Of a stretch of DNA of 64,000 bases, positions 1 through 8,290 are shown in pieces; the stretch's first letter is position 1; each line of letters starts with the position of its first letter. Below the pieces are notes generated by a model. That model did no database searches, was not told where the DNA came from, and saw only the letters and a list, made by a program, of their open reading frames with translations. The stretch spans positions 1 through 64,000 of the forward strand of contig NZ_JMTM01000065.1 in the NCBI RefSeq assembly GCF_001662485.1. Direction: 5' to 3'. The position numbers were made by a program, and so were the translations under genes. The DNA comes from Flavobacterium succinicans. Its GTDB lineage: Bacteria; Bacteroidota; Bacteroidia; Flavobacteriales; Flavobacteriaceae.

Positions 1-329
1 TTCAAAAACAATCCGTGCATTCGTGGCCATTCACACCCACAATATTTTCAAAAAACATTTCGTGCATTCGTGGCCATCCACACTCACAATCTTTTCAAAA
101 ATAATTTGCGACTCGAGCGATAGCGAACAGACGAAGTAATTTGCGGTCACCTACTCACAAACTTTTCAAAAACAATCCGTGCATTCGTGGCCATTCACAC
201 CCACAATATTTTCAAAAATAATTTGCGAATTTGCGGTCATCCACTCACAAAACATTGCGCACCTAGCGTAACCCTTTGCGAGCTTTGCGGTTAAACCATT
301 AAACTTTTAAACAACCTTAAACAAGCAAC
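1..329. repeat. Repeat-rich spacer left of rfbC
   Basis: No gene is visible here. The stretch is made of repeated phrases: a perfect 54-base direct repeat (1-54 and 165-218) built around CCGTGCATTCGTGGCCATTC, a diverged copy between them, and several TTTGCGGTCA/TTTGCGGTTA phrases. It ends in the TAAAC-rich words that recur in other spacers of the window. The phrase TTTGCGAGCTTTGCGGTTAAAC near 274-295 recurs with small changes near 3870-3900 and 51260-51285. The last TTAAAC words run up to the rfbC stop codon. Confidence 0.8.
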
Positions 330-878
330 CTAAAACTCACTATTACAATCCGCAATACCTGGCAGAATCAAATCCTTATCAGATACAATCGCATCCTTCA
401 AATCCATTCCCCAATCAATTTGCAACGTAGGATCATCAAAACGAATCCCACCCTCACTGGCTTTATTATAAAACTGATCGCATTTATACATCACCACCGC
501 CGTATCACTCAAGACCGAAAAGCCATGAGCAAAACCCTGAGGTACTAGTAATTGTTTTTTATTTTCGGCGGTTAATTTAATCCCAAAATGCTGTCCATAG
601 GTTGGTGAGTCTTTTCTTAAATCGACCGCCACATCCATAATCTCACCTTGCAACACTCGAACCAACTTGGTTTGTGCATACGGCGGATTCTGATAATGCA
701 ACCCTCTTAAGGTCCCTTTTTGGGAAAACGATTGGTTGTCTTGTACAAAATCGATGGCAATACCAAGCGCACTGAACTTGTTTTTATTGTAGCCTTCAAA
801 AAAATACCCACGAGAATCCTCAAAAACATCGGGGGTTAGGACTACTAAATCTTTTATAAATGTTTCTTCTTTATTCAT
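330..878 (-). CDS. rfbC: dTDP-4-dehydrorhamnose 3,5-epimerase
   Basis: RmlC-family cupin of 182 aa, the usual length for the family. It epimerises C3 and C5 of dTDP-4-keto-6-deoxy-D-glucose on the way to dTDP-L-rhamnose. Visible family marks are DSRGYFFEGYN near residues 21-31, QDNQSFSQKGTLRGLHYQ near 46-63 (the catalytic His lies in RGLHYQ) and VPQGFAHGFSVLSD near 112-125. Its pathway partner rfbB lies 50 kb away at 50040-51086; rmlA and rmlD are not in the window and may lie beyond the left edge. The gene stands alone between repeat spacers. A TAAATTTG -7-like box on the minus strand (883-890) lies very close to the ATG, so the true start or promoter is uncertain. Confidence 0.95.
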   Translation of the reverse strand: MNKEETFIKDLVVLTPDVFEDSRGYFFEGYNKNKFSALGIAIDFVQDNQSFSQKGTLRGLHYQNPPYAQTKLVRVLQGEIMDVAVDLRKDSPTYGQHFGIKLTAENKKQLLVPQGFAHGFSVLSDTAVVMYKCDQFYNKASEGGIRFDDPTLQIDWGMDLKDAIVSDKDLILPGIADCNSEF

Positions 879-1923
879 GTTGCAAATTTATATTTTTATT
901 TTAAATGGGAAAGAGGTTGATGAGGTATATTGGTTAATGGGTTAATCGCTTAATTGTTTATGGTTCGTGGTTTATCGTTTAACTGGTGTTCTTAATAAAA
1001 AGTGGCAATGATGCATCTCAGCTTGAGTAGTTGCTACTGAGCGAAGTCGAAGTATAGTCGAGAGGCGACTAGTTCCTTTTTCTTTTCCACAGCTCTAAAG
1101 GGCAGAAGAAGGAATCGCTTTACAAGATAGAGGTAATCGTCACAGGAATAATATTTCATATAAAAAACACCCTGTTGTTTTGAAAACGAGTCCACTACTA
1201 TAGCAGCATTGAATTCCCCTCTTGAGAGGGGCTAGGGGTGTGTCATGTAAGTGCAAGATCAGGAATAAATAAATAAATAAATGAATGGATAAAAAATTTC
1301 CTTATGAGCTACGTTTACGCCAAGACAAAACAAGAACACCCATTTCTATTTTCTATGCTTTATTATAAAACTTCTCTGCTCAATGAAACACACCACCAGC
1401 CCCTCTCAAGAGGGGAGTACGTTTAGTCAAGCACCACACAGCTTACATACTTAAGTTTATCGTAATAAATTTTCATAGCAACTCTTTTGCGAAATTGGTT
1501 GTCATACTGAACACTCTTTTTTGGCTCCCTTTAAGTCAGCGGCAAAAAGAAAACTTGCTGATCATAAGTGTTACCTTTAACCTCTTAACTGATTAAACAG
1601 TTAAACAATTTTAAACAACCTTAAACAACTAACCACAAACAACTAACCAATTAAACAGTTATACCTCTAAACAACTAATCAATTAAACAATTTTAAACAA
1701 TTAATCAGTTATACCTCTAAACAACCACAAACAACTAACCACAAACAACTAACCAATTAAACAATTTTAAACAACCTTAAACCATTAACCGATTAAACAG
1801 TTATAAACCGACAACCGATAACTGATAACCGACAAACCGCTATCCGACAAACCGCTATCCGACAACTGATAACAGACAACTGAAAACGGAATACATTTTT
1901 TAATATATTGCAATAAAAATCCT
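879..1923. repeat. 1-kb repeat-rich intergenic region
   Basis: No convincing gene. It contains a REP-like GTCGAAG hairpin element (about 1023-1071), a REP doublet (1215-1416), a long run of TTAAAC / AACAACTAACC words (about 1570-1800), and ACCGATAACTGATAACCGACAAC-type words (about 1799-1895) that stop just before the plus-strand gene at 1924. Base composition and word use resemble the other spacers, not decayed coding sequence. Confidence 0.75.
1215..1416. repeat. REPIN-like inverted pair of CCCCTC-TTGA-GAGGGG hairpins
   Basis: The left arm at 1215-1243 reads TCCCCTCTTGAGAGGGGCTA and continues GGGGTGTGT. The right arm at 1388-1416 is its reverse complement with about two mismatches over 29 bases. 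Each arm is itself a palindrome (CCCCTC/GAGGGG around TTGA). Two REP hairpins facing each other around about 145 bases form a REP doublet, the unit usually mobilised by RAYT (TnpA-REP) transposases. A related element with the same GGGGCTAGGGG tail is seen at 45546-45573. Confidence 0.65.
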
Positions 1924-2757
1924 ATGGCAAAAGTAATAGCACCCTTTCAAATAAAAGGCACACTAGACGACCTCAACTTCTATTTGGATGAAAATAAGAT
2001 CAATCGTGTTCGAACAAAAGGAGAGTCAAGCATGACGACTGAACGATACCAAAAAGACCCTAGCTTTCATAAAATGAGAATGCAAAACCAAGAATTTGCC
2101 CAATGCGCAACAATTGCTAAAACATTCAGATTATTAGCACTGCAATTCAATAAAAGAGCTAAAAATGGAAGCTATGCAGGCAGAACAAACAAGTTACTGA
2201 TCGAAATCTTACAAAATGACCCTTCCAACGAACTAGGAGCGCGCCAATTTAAAGAAGGCATAAAAACCAAAAACGGACTAGAGCAGCTAGTAGGTTTTGA
2301 GAGCAACATCTTGCGACCGTTACCGTTAGTCCTTAAAAAGAAAAAATGGACAATAAAAGACAACACCTTTCATTTACCAAAGTACAACCTTGCAACCGAC
2401 ATCGAATGGCCGGAAGACGCCACGCATATCACCTTCTGTTTAGCCATTGCCAATTGGAACATTGAAACCAATCATCATACAACGCACTATGCCGAACCCC
2501 AATTCTTTTCAAAATTGACTAGTCCTCAGGACATCACTATTACAGCCATACCACCAACAGACCAAGACCTCCACCTCACTTTCTTGTTCATTGGCTTCTC
2601 CAAACAACAAAGCAGCAAGCACGTCCCGCTCCATCGAAAACACAACACGGCAACCCTAATAGCTTACCACTACTTTCCCCAACACCTCAACGATAATACT
2701 CCAGCTCAAACCGAAACCTCAGCCGAAATTTTAAAACCTCCATTTACCTTTTCCTAA
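1924..2757 (+). CDS. Hypothetical protein, Bacteroidota family starting AKVIAPFQIKGTLDDLNFY
   Basis: A 277-aa protein and one of only three plus-strand genes in the window. The N-terminus (GTLDDLNFYLDE near 12-23, then an RVRTKG stretch) resembles an uncharacterised family I recall from flavobacterial genomes, but I cannot assign a function. It has no signal peptide, membrane segment or catalytic motif that I can see. The C-terminal third is rich in Thr, Pro and His and may be less conserved. It sits isolated between two repeat spacers, oriented against all neighbours, and has no evident link to polysaccharide synthesis. The coding frame is open and uses ordinary codons, and the ATG follows a TATATTGC box at about 13 bases. 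Confidence 0.75.
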   Translation: MAKVIAPFQIKGTLDDLNFYLDENKINRVRTKGESSMTTERYQKDPSFHKMRMQNQEFAQCATIAKTFRLLALQFNKRAKNGSYAGRTNKLLIEILQNDPSNELGARQFKEGIKTKNGLEQLVGFESNILRPLPLVLKKKKWTIKDNTFHLPKYNLATDIEWPEDATHITFCLAIANWNIETNHHTTHYAEPQFFSKLTSPQDITITAIPPTDQDLHLTFLFIGFSKQQSSKHVPLHRKHNTATLIAYHYFPQHLNDNTPAQTETSAEILKPPFTFS

Positions 2758-2767
2758 CCCCAATAAA

Positions 2768-2802
2768 AAACCCTTTCAGAATCCAAAACTCAGAAAGGGT
2801 TT
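2768..2802 (-). terminator. Hairpin terminator, copy 1
   Basis: Stem AAACCCTTTC (2768-2777) pairs with GAAAGGGTTT (2793-2802). On the minus strand the stem is followed by a T run (the plus-strand A run just left of 2768). It could end minus-strand transcription coming from the cupin gene at 3160-3621, and it also lies 10 bases after the plus-strand gene, so it may act both ways. A second copy lies at 3063-3094. Confidence 0.65.
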
Positions 2803-3062
2803 AAAAATAGCATCAATTAACTCCTTATAAAGCCTACCCGATAGCTCAAAATCCGAAAAAATTTGTGAATTTGCGGTTATCCTCCTCACTAAACTTTGGA
2901 TCCCTTGCGGTTATATTTATACCACCAAGAAACACTAAGAAGTCCCTAAGTTTCACAAAGATTTACGGATTTTTTGTTTCCTTTGCTGTTAAAATTTTGG
3001 GATTTGGAATTTTAAAAAATTGGAATTTTCATATTCGTGGCTTTTCTCCCTCAAAACAAAAA
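2803..3062. other. Spacer with degraded repeat phrases, no gene
   Basis: Between the two twin terminators there are words such as TTTGTGAATTTGCGGTTATCC (2869-2889), CCTTGCGGTTA and TTCGTGGC that match the left-edge repeats. Plus-strand open frames here (for example 2865-3119) have no recognisable protein and cross the repeat words and the second hairpin, so they are not called as genes. Confidence 0.6.
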
Positions 3063-3094
3063 AACCTTTCCAAGTCCAAAACTCAGAAAGGGTT
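3063..3094 (-). terminator. Hairpin terminator, copy 2
   Basis: Stem AACCTTTC (3063-3070) pairs with GAAAGGGTT (3086-3094), with a T run on the minus strand. The loop and right arm share the phrase TCCAAAACTCAGAAAGGGTT with the hairpin at 2768-2802, so the two are duplicates. Its position about 65 bases after the stop of the minus-strand cupin gene fits termination of that transcript. Confidence 0.6.
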
Positions 3095-3159
3095 CCTTTT
3101 CTATAAACAACTATCCTAAAAACCGAGAACCGATCCCGAAAGCTTTCGGGACTTATAAC

Positions 3160-3621
3160 TCACACACCATTGTCACCTCGAGCGGAGTCGAGAGGCCACA
3201 TCTCAGGCGGAAACCGCACATCATCTTCAGAAGTTCGATCCAAAGGTAAAGTCGAAAAAGAAATCAATTTCGAACCTCCTTCTAAGGACTCAATAGCATT
3301 AGCATAGCCTTCAGGTAGGTGCAGGACTTTACTTTCGTTAGCTGAAAGCAAGACGCTTTCCACAGGCAGGTCTTTCGAAGGGGATTCCCAATTATCCACT
3401 TTGACAAAATGCACGCTGATCGCACCTTGCACACAATAAAAATACTTGTTATCTATTTTATGTCCTTGCCAAGCACGCAAAGGATGCGCCTCGGAATTAC
3501 TAATAATATAAAACCGAACAATATCTTCAAAGACCATCCCATTTACAAACGAAGTTTGCCCTCTATGATCGGTATGGATGCCACCTTCTATTAGTCTAGG
3601 TTGTTTTACATTTGCTTCCAT
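3160..3621 (-). CDS. WxcM/FdtA-like cupin sugar isomerase or epimerase
   Basis: A 153-aa single-domain cupin of the WxcM C-terminal / FdtA / RmlC-like superfamily. Members are dTDP-4-keto-6-deoxyhexose 3,4-ketoisomerases or uncharacterised sugar epimerases. Family marks are GGIHTDHRGQTSFVNG near 13-28, RAWQGHKIDNKYFYCVQGAI near 49-68 and LHLPEGYANAIES near 101-113. It is a paralogue of the protein at 10183-10623. The substrate cannot be told from the sequence. The last eleven residues (PLDSARGDNGV) are encoded by a REP-like repeat (3171-3199), so the native C-terminus has been replaced or extended by a mobile intergenic element. It stands alone between repeats, followed by two terminators. 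Confidence 0.85.
   Translation of the reverse strand: MEANVKQPRLIEGGIHTDHRGQTSFVNGMVFEDIVRFYIISNSEAHPLRAWQGHKIDNKYFYCVQGAISVHFVKVDNWESPSKDLPVESVLLSANESKVLHLPEGYANAIESLEGGSKLISFSTLPLDRTSEDDVRFPPEMWPLDSARGDNGV
3171..3199. repeat. REP-like element running into a coding sequence
   Basis: The stretch GTCACCTCGAGCGGAGTCGA and the following GAGGCC matches the GTCGA-type repeat seen at 3715-3766, where it is intergenic (GTCACCTCGAGTAGTCTATA, then AGTCGAAAGGC). Here it lies inside the 3' end of the cupin gene. Confidence 0.65.
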
Positions 3622-3940
3622 CTTATTTTCTTATATTTTTTTAACTTCTAACTCAACTGTCCGTACATTGTTAACTGCCTTCCACCTCTAACCTCTATCT
3701 TCTACCTTTGATTGTCACCTCGAGTAGTCTATACTGAGTGAAGTCGAAGTACAGTCGAAAGGCTTCGTGTCAATAAAACCTGTTTTCAGGTCTATTTAAG
3801 GTAGGGCTAAACCGAAAACTCCCACTGATCACTTTCCAACTGAACACTGAATACTTCCTTAGCGTCTCTTGCGTAACTCTTTGCGAACTTCGCGGTTAAA
3901 CACCAATTAAACTTTTAAACAACCTTAAACCATTAACTTA
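3622..3940. repeat. Repeat spacer with REP-like hairpin
   Basis: No gene. A REP-like element (about 3715-3766) has a GTCGA-rich imperfect palindrome (GAGTGAAGTCGAAGTACAGT) close to that at 1023-1071. It is followed by a TTGCGTAACTCTTTGCGAAC phrase and TTAAAC words that run up to the stop codon of the gene at 3941. Confidence 0.7.
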
Positions 3941-4879
3941 TTAAACCCCTCTCGTCGCCCAATACCTCATACTCAAATACACCCCACTCATCACTATCAA
4001 AATTAACATAAAAACAGTAAGACTCAAAGCCTGTTGTTGGATCAAATAAATGGCAGAATAATTCACCGCCAACTGCACCACAGCATACCCTACAGCAACA
4101 GCCACATGGGGCAAGCGCTTTTCATTAGCCAAATACTGATACAAGTGCGAACGATGCGCTTCGAGTATATTTTCCCTTTTTCGCAAGCGATTGAAAATGG
4201 TCAGTACTGCATCTATACCATAAACAGCGAAGAAAAGCAAATAGCCTACTTGTTGCGTAGCCACAATCAACTTCACCATGTAGTACCCCAAAAACAAGGC
4301 CATGGCAACGCTCCCTACATCACCTGCGAAAGTTTTGGCACGTTTCCTCAAATTAAAAAAGGCAAATACCAAACAGGCGATTCCCATTAGATCGAGCATA
4401 GGGACATCGTCAACCATTTCGGGTAAAAAACGAAAAGAAACGAGGCTCACTAAAGCATATAACACCGTAATCCCATTGATCCCATCCATAAAGTTAAACG
4501 CATTGGTCCAACCAATGAGCAAAATAGCAACTACAGGTAACCACCACCAGCCCAAGACCACTAAATCCAAATCGTACAACACCAAACCAATCGCCAACAC
4601 ATGAGCCACTAATCTTGGCAACTGCGACAAGGGGCGTATATCATCCACAAAACTCACCACAGCCACCAATGAAACAGCCAAGGTCAAAGACCAACTCACA
4701 TACCCCATCCCAAAACCAAGCACCACCGCTATGGGAAATAAAATCCCACCACCACGTAAGGTAATTTGAGTATGCGAGGACCGCAAATTAGGTTTATCGA
4801 TAATATTAAACCGATCCGCGATCTTAAAATAAAAAAGTTCCGCCATTAGCAGAACAATAAAGAAAACTATATATATCAT
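3941..4879 (-). CDS. WbpL/WecA-like polyprenyl-phosphate sugar-1-phosphate transferase
   Basis: A 312-aa polytopic membrane protein of the MraY/WecA/WbpL family. It moves a HexNAc-1-phosphate from a UDP-sugar to undecaprenyl phosphate, the first step of repeat-unit assembly on the inner membrane. Visible family marks are the Asp pair in SFVDDIRPLSQLPR near 83-96, NAFNFMDGINGI near 126-137 and FAGDVGSVAM near 184-193. Hydrophobic segments fill the protein (about 10-11), as expected. It is the only initiating transferase in the window and, with the WbpV-like reductase upstream, recalls the wbpV-wbpL pair of Pseudomonas O antigens. By that analogy the first sugar would be D-QuiNAc or D-FucNAc, but GlcNAc is possible. 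Confidence 0.9.
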   Translation of the reverse strand: MIYIVFFIVLLMAELFYFKIADRFNIIDKPNLRSSHTQITLRGGGILFPIAVVLGFGMGYVSWSLTLAVSLVAVVSFVDDIRPLSQLPRLVAHVLAIGLVLYDLDLVVLGWWWLPVVAILLIGWTNAFNFMDGINGITVLYALVSLVSFRFLPEMVDDVPMLDLMGIACLVFAFFNLRKRAKTFAGDVGSVAMALFLGYYMVKLIVATQQVGYLLFFAVYGIDAVLTIFNRLRKRENILEAHRSHLYQYLANEKRLPHVAVAVGYAVVQLAVNYSAIYLIQQQALSLTVFMLILIVMSGVYLSMRYWATRGV

Positions 4880-5018
4880 TTTTTTTAAACAAATTCTGAC
4901 TTATAACTCCCAACCATCAGTTAGAGTATTTTAAAAATCGAATGGCATTACTATAAAGCCTACCTCGAGGTTTCATCGAGGTTTCAGTTCGAGCATTAAA
5001 TTGCGGCAGCTTTCCAAT

Positions 5019-5903
5019 TTATGTGGAGAACCAATCCAATACCTTTCTAGGTTGCCAGCCAACCGATCTAGCTTTACTATCATCAAAAGTCAAATCAGCA
5101 GTGATTTTTTTAAGTTTTAGCGAATTAATTGGTGCTTTACTCCCTAAAAAATCCCCCATAAAAGCAATAGCTTTTGCTATAAACAAGGGCATATTCATTG
5201 GTCTTGACTTTTTAAGTTGTTCTGATATTGCACTACTTAATTCAAAGAAAGAAGAATGATACCCATCGGTTAAATTATACACTCCTCCCATATTTGCAAC
5301 TATTGGTATAAACTCAGCCACATCATCTACTAAAACCATACTCTTTTTAGCTTTTCCACCACCAATATTAAAATAGTATCCTTTAGCAATTCCTTTAATC
5401 ATAGCACCTAAATTACCAGGAGGATTCTTTCCAACTAACAAAGGTAAACGCAGAATGGTACAAACGACATTGTGTTCATTGCACCATTTTTGAACCATTA
5501 GCTCAGCTTCAATTTTACTTAAACCATAAGCATCTTTGGCGTCAAGTTTATGCTCTTCATTTATTCCTATTCCAGACTCTTGCCCATAAACAGATACAGA
5601 ACTTATAAACACAAATTGTTTTGGAACACCAGAAATCTCAAGTCCTTTGAGTAGATTAAGGGTTCCTTCAACATTTATATCATAAAATTGCTTTCTCTCG
5701 GCTTCTGTTCTTGGAACACTATGCGCTTTACCTGCAGCATGAATCACCAACTCAAATGAGGAATTAAATTTTGGAATTTCTGATTCTAAAATGATTCTAT
5801 AATCTCCACCAGTTCTAGACAAGCCAAATACCTTAAAGGTACTCGATAAAATATTTAAAATTGATATACCCAAAAAACCTGTTACTCCTGTTAATAAAAC
5901 CAT
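5019..5903 (-). CDS. WbpV-like NAD(P)-dependent 4-ketoreductase/epimerase (extended SDR)
   Basis: A 294-aa extended short-chain dehydrogenase. The Rossmann motif is TGVTGFLG at residues 5-12 and the catalytic motif is YGLSK near 130, with the upstream Ser in FISSVSVYG. The length and the partner genes (GT4 before it, WbpL-like transferase after it) match WbpV-type enzymes, which reduce UDP-4-keto-6-deoxy-GlcNAc to UDP-D-QuiNAc. No long WbpM-type 4,6-dehydratase is in the window, but LegB (40366-41553) makes the same 4-keto compound and could feed it. The gene starts one base after the upstream stop codon, so it is co-transcribed with the gene at 5905. Confidence 0.85.
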   Translation of the reverse strand: MVLLTGVTGFLGISILNILSSTFKVFGLSRTGGDYRIILESEIPKFNSSFELVIHAAGKAHSVPRTEAERKQFYDINVEGTLNLLKGLEISGVPKQFVFISSVSVYGQESGIGINEEHKLDAKDAYGLSKIEAELMVQKWCNEHNVVCTILRLPLLVGKNPPGNLGAMIKGIAKGYYFNIGGGKAKKSMVLVDDVAEFIPIVANMGGVYNLTDGYHSSFFELSSAISEQLKKSRPMNMPLFIAKAIAFMGDFLGSKAPINSLKLKKITADLTFDDSKARSVGWQPRKVLDWFST

Positions 5904-5904
5904 A

Positions 5905-7080
5905 TCAAAACTTTTCTAAAACTATGTCCTTTGAAAATAGTTGTTTACACATAGTAACTGACTGAACCCCTTTGTTTTCTATAAATGATGAATTTTCAAT
6001 AGATAAAGAATTAAGAAATGCAACTATTTCCTGTTCGTCCCATTCAAATGACCAACCACAATCATACTTCTTAACATAATTATCAATTTCAGACCCCAAA
6101 TCCCCAATGAATAGAATCGGTTTACCTGCTGCCATAATATTATATGTTTTTGAAGGGACACCCAATCCTTTCATACCTTTCTTCAACGTTATCAATCCAA
6201 TATCACAAGCGTTTAAAAATTGTAATTGCTCGTTTCGTGGCTTTGAACCTAATACTATGACATTTGAAATTTTATCATGTTCAATCATTGCTTCTATCTC
6301 ATTTTTTATGGCTCCATCACCTATAATGGTTAACACTAAATTTGGATTGGTTGCCTTTTTAAAAATAGAAATAAACTCAACAACTCCTTGTAGTCTGCCT
6401 ATATTCCCAGCAAAACCAAGGACAATTTTACCTTCAACGTTCTGATTTAAATAATCTGATTTATCAAATATACGATCAGGATAAATAAAATCATCAGCCC
6501 AATTTGGTATTACATCAATAACCTGATTTTCCTGATTAGTTTTCAACAACATTAATTGTTTCATATCTTCCCCTAAAACTATTAATCTATCAGCTTGAAT
6601 AAATGCTTTATTAAAAAAGAATGACAAGAAACTGTATTTGAAACTATCTTTTTTAATCATTCCTGCTGGAATCATGTTTTCAGGATAAACATCATGCACT
6701 AAAAATTCTAATTTAATTTTTTTTAAATTTCGCAAAATTGCGGTTGTCAAAATCAAAAAAATAGGATTAGTCACTTGTATTACACGATCCCCGTCTTTTA
6801 TGTTTTTAAACATAAAAAAACTCATTTTAATGGTCAAAAAAATAAGTTTTAAAAAACGTTGCAGTAAATTATTTTTATCAAAATTGGGAAGAGACACTCT
6901 ATGAATTACTATTTCTTCACTTAACTTACCATTAGCTGAATGATAACTTTTTTCATAACCTACAGGACCTGCTAAAATAGAAACTCTTTGTTTCTCTGAA
7001 ATTTTTGTAGCTATATCCGTTAAGATTTGAGCGGTAGAAACTTCATCAGGATAAAATAATTCAGATATTATCCAAACCAT
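5905..7080 (-). CDS. wbuB: Family 4 glycosyltransferase, WbuB-like
   Basis: A 391-aa GT-B enzyme. The N-terminal acceptor domain begins WIISELFYPDEVSTAQ, typical of the WbuB/WcaI group. The C-terminal donor domain holds LGFAGNIGRLQG near 231-242 and the sugar-binding stretch GLGVPSKTYNIMAAGKPILF near 306-325. WbuB of E. coli O26/O145-type clusters is thought to transfer L-FucNAc or its amidino form. Here it follows fnlA, fnlB and fnlC in the same order, so an L-FucNAc(Am) transferase is the best inference. The enzyme is cytoplasmic or peripheral to the inner membrane. The gene is separated by 12 bases from the upstream epimerase gene. Confidence 0.85.
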   Translation of the reverse strand: MVWIISELFYPDEVSTAQILTDIATKISEKQRVSILAGPVGYEKSYHSANGKLSEEIVIHRVSLPNFDKNNLLQRFLKLIFLTIKMSFFMFKNIKDGDRVIQVTNPIFLILTTAILRNLKKIKLEFLVHDVYPENMIPAGMIKKDSFKYSFLSFFFNKAFIQADRLIVLGEDMKQLMLLKTNQENQVIDVIPNWADDFIYPDRIFDKSDYLNQNVEGKIVLGFAGNIGRLQGVVEFISIFKKATNPNLVLTIIGDGAIKNEIEAMIEHDKISNVIVLGSKPRNEQLQFLNACDIGLITLKKGMKGLGVPSKTYNIMAAGKPILFIGDLGSEIDNYVKKYDCGWSFEWDEQEIVAFLNSLSIENSSFIENKGVQSVTMCKQLFSKDIVLEKF

Positions 7081-7092
7081 AAATTAGCTTTT

Positions 7093-8235
7093 TTAAATTG
7101 TTTCACTCCACACCACACGTTTCACATAATCCGTATAACTCAAGATAATACGAACCATTTTCTCAGAAACATTAGGCATTGAATAATCGGCTACTTTTCT
7201 AAAATTACGTTCTCCATCTATTGTTTGGGTTTGCACTTGCACCAAACCTTGTAGGATGCGCTCAGGACTCAATCCTACCATCATAACCGATGCCTCTTCC
7301 ATCGCTTCGGGGCGTTCATGCGCTTGACGAATATTCAAGGCTCTAAAATTCAAAATAGAAGATTCTTCCGAAATGGTACCACTATCCGACAACACCGCAA
7401 AAGAACGCATTTGCAAGGCATTGTAATCATGAAATCCTAGCGGTTTCAAAAATTGTATCTCAGGTCGAACTTCCACCTTCATTTTTTCAATCATATTACG
7501 AGTACGGGGATGCGTAGAAACGATAATTGGTAATTTATAAGTATCCGCAATGGCATTCAAAGATGTCATCAAGCCCATAAAGTTTTTCTCGGAATTGATA
7601 TTTTCCTCTCGATGTGCCGAAACCACAAAGAACTTTCTTTCCTCTAAATCTAGTTTTTCCAACACCTTCGACGCGTCAATTTGTGGCAAATAATAATGTA
7701 ATACCTCAAACATAGGAGAACCCGTTTTAATGATTCTGTCGGCTGGTAGACCTTCACGTAACAAATATTCTCTAGCAATATCACTATAGGTCAAGTTCAC
7801 GTCCGAAACGTGATCTACAATTTTACGATTGGTTTCTTCTGGCACCCTTTGATCAAAACAACGATTACCTGCTTCCATATGAAAAATAGGAATATGGCGC
7901 TTTTTTGCAGGAATTGCACACAAACAAGAGTTGGTATCCCCCAAAACCAAAAAAGCATCTGGTTTCACTTGCTCCAAAAGAGGATCAATCTTAATCAAGA
8001 TATTACCTACCGTCTCTGTAGCCGTTGTACCCGCAGCCTCTAAAAAATAATCCGGCTTGCGCAATCCCAAATCCTCAAAAAAGATTTGATTCAATTCATA
8101 ATCATAATTCTGTCCGGTATGTACAATTACATGCTCAATGGCTTCTGATGCATCTAAGGCAGATAACACTCTAGATAATCGTATAATTTCTGGTCGGGTT
8201 CCTACGACCGTCATCACTTTTAGTTTCGTCTTCAT
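7093..8235 (-). CDS. fnlC: UDP-N-acetyl-L-talosamine 2-epimerase (non-hydrolysing), FnlC/CapG/WbjD-like
   Basis: A 380-aa protein of the WecB family of UDP-HexNAc 2-epimerases. Marks are VVGTRPEIIRLSRVL at the N-terminus, HTGQNYDYELNQIFF near 40-54, LGDTNSC near 98, HMEAGNRCFDQRVPEETNRK near 120-139 and SDSGTISEE near 285. In the CapE-CapF-CapG pathway the last enzyme turns UDP-L-PneNAc into UDP-L-FucNAc; the presence of the other two enzymes nearby supports this over a ManNAc epimerase role. The ATG at 8235 is preferred, because an upstream in-frame start would be a GTG at 8250 inside a repeat word. Confidence 0.88.
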   Translation of the reverse strand: MKTKLKVMTVVGTRPEIIRLSRVLSALDASEAIEHVIVHTGQNYDYELNQIFFEDLGLRKPDYFLEAAGTTATETVGNILIKIDPLLEQVKPDAFLVLGDTNSCLCAIPAKKRHIPIFHMEAGNRCFDQRVPEETNRKIVDHVSDVNLTYSDIAREYLLREGLPADRIIKTGSPMFEVLHYYLPQIDASKVLEKLDLEERKFFVVSAHREENINSEKNFMGLMTSLNAIADTYKLPIIVSTHPRTRNMIEKMKVEVRPEIQFLKPLGFHDYNALQMRSFAVLSDSGTISEESSILNFRALNIRQAHERPEAMEEASVMMVGLSPERILQGLVQVQTQTIDGERNFRKVADYSMPNVSEKMVRIILSYTDYVKRVVWSETI

Positions 8236-8290
8236 ATGTTTTTTTTTCACGCAGATATCACAGATTTGCGCGGATTATTTTTTTATTTAT
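8236..8290. repeat. Short repeat word between fnlC and the GxxExxY gene
   Basis: The plus strand reads CACGCAGATATCACAGATTT followed by GCGCGGATTA, one of the CTGCG/CAGCG phrases that also surround 8677-8777, 9990-10180 and 10680-10930. It marks the left border of the inserted GxxExxY gene. Confidence 0.6.

Noticed and set aside
2865-3249. Small plus-strand genes
   Set aside because: The open frames run through repeat words, a terminator hairpin and the end of the cupin gene, and encode nothing recognisable.
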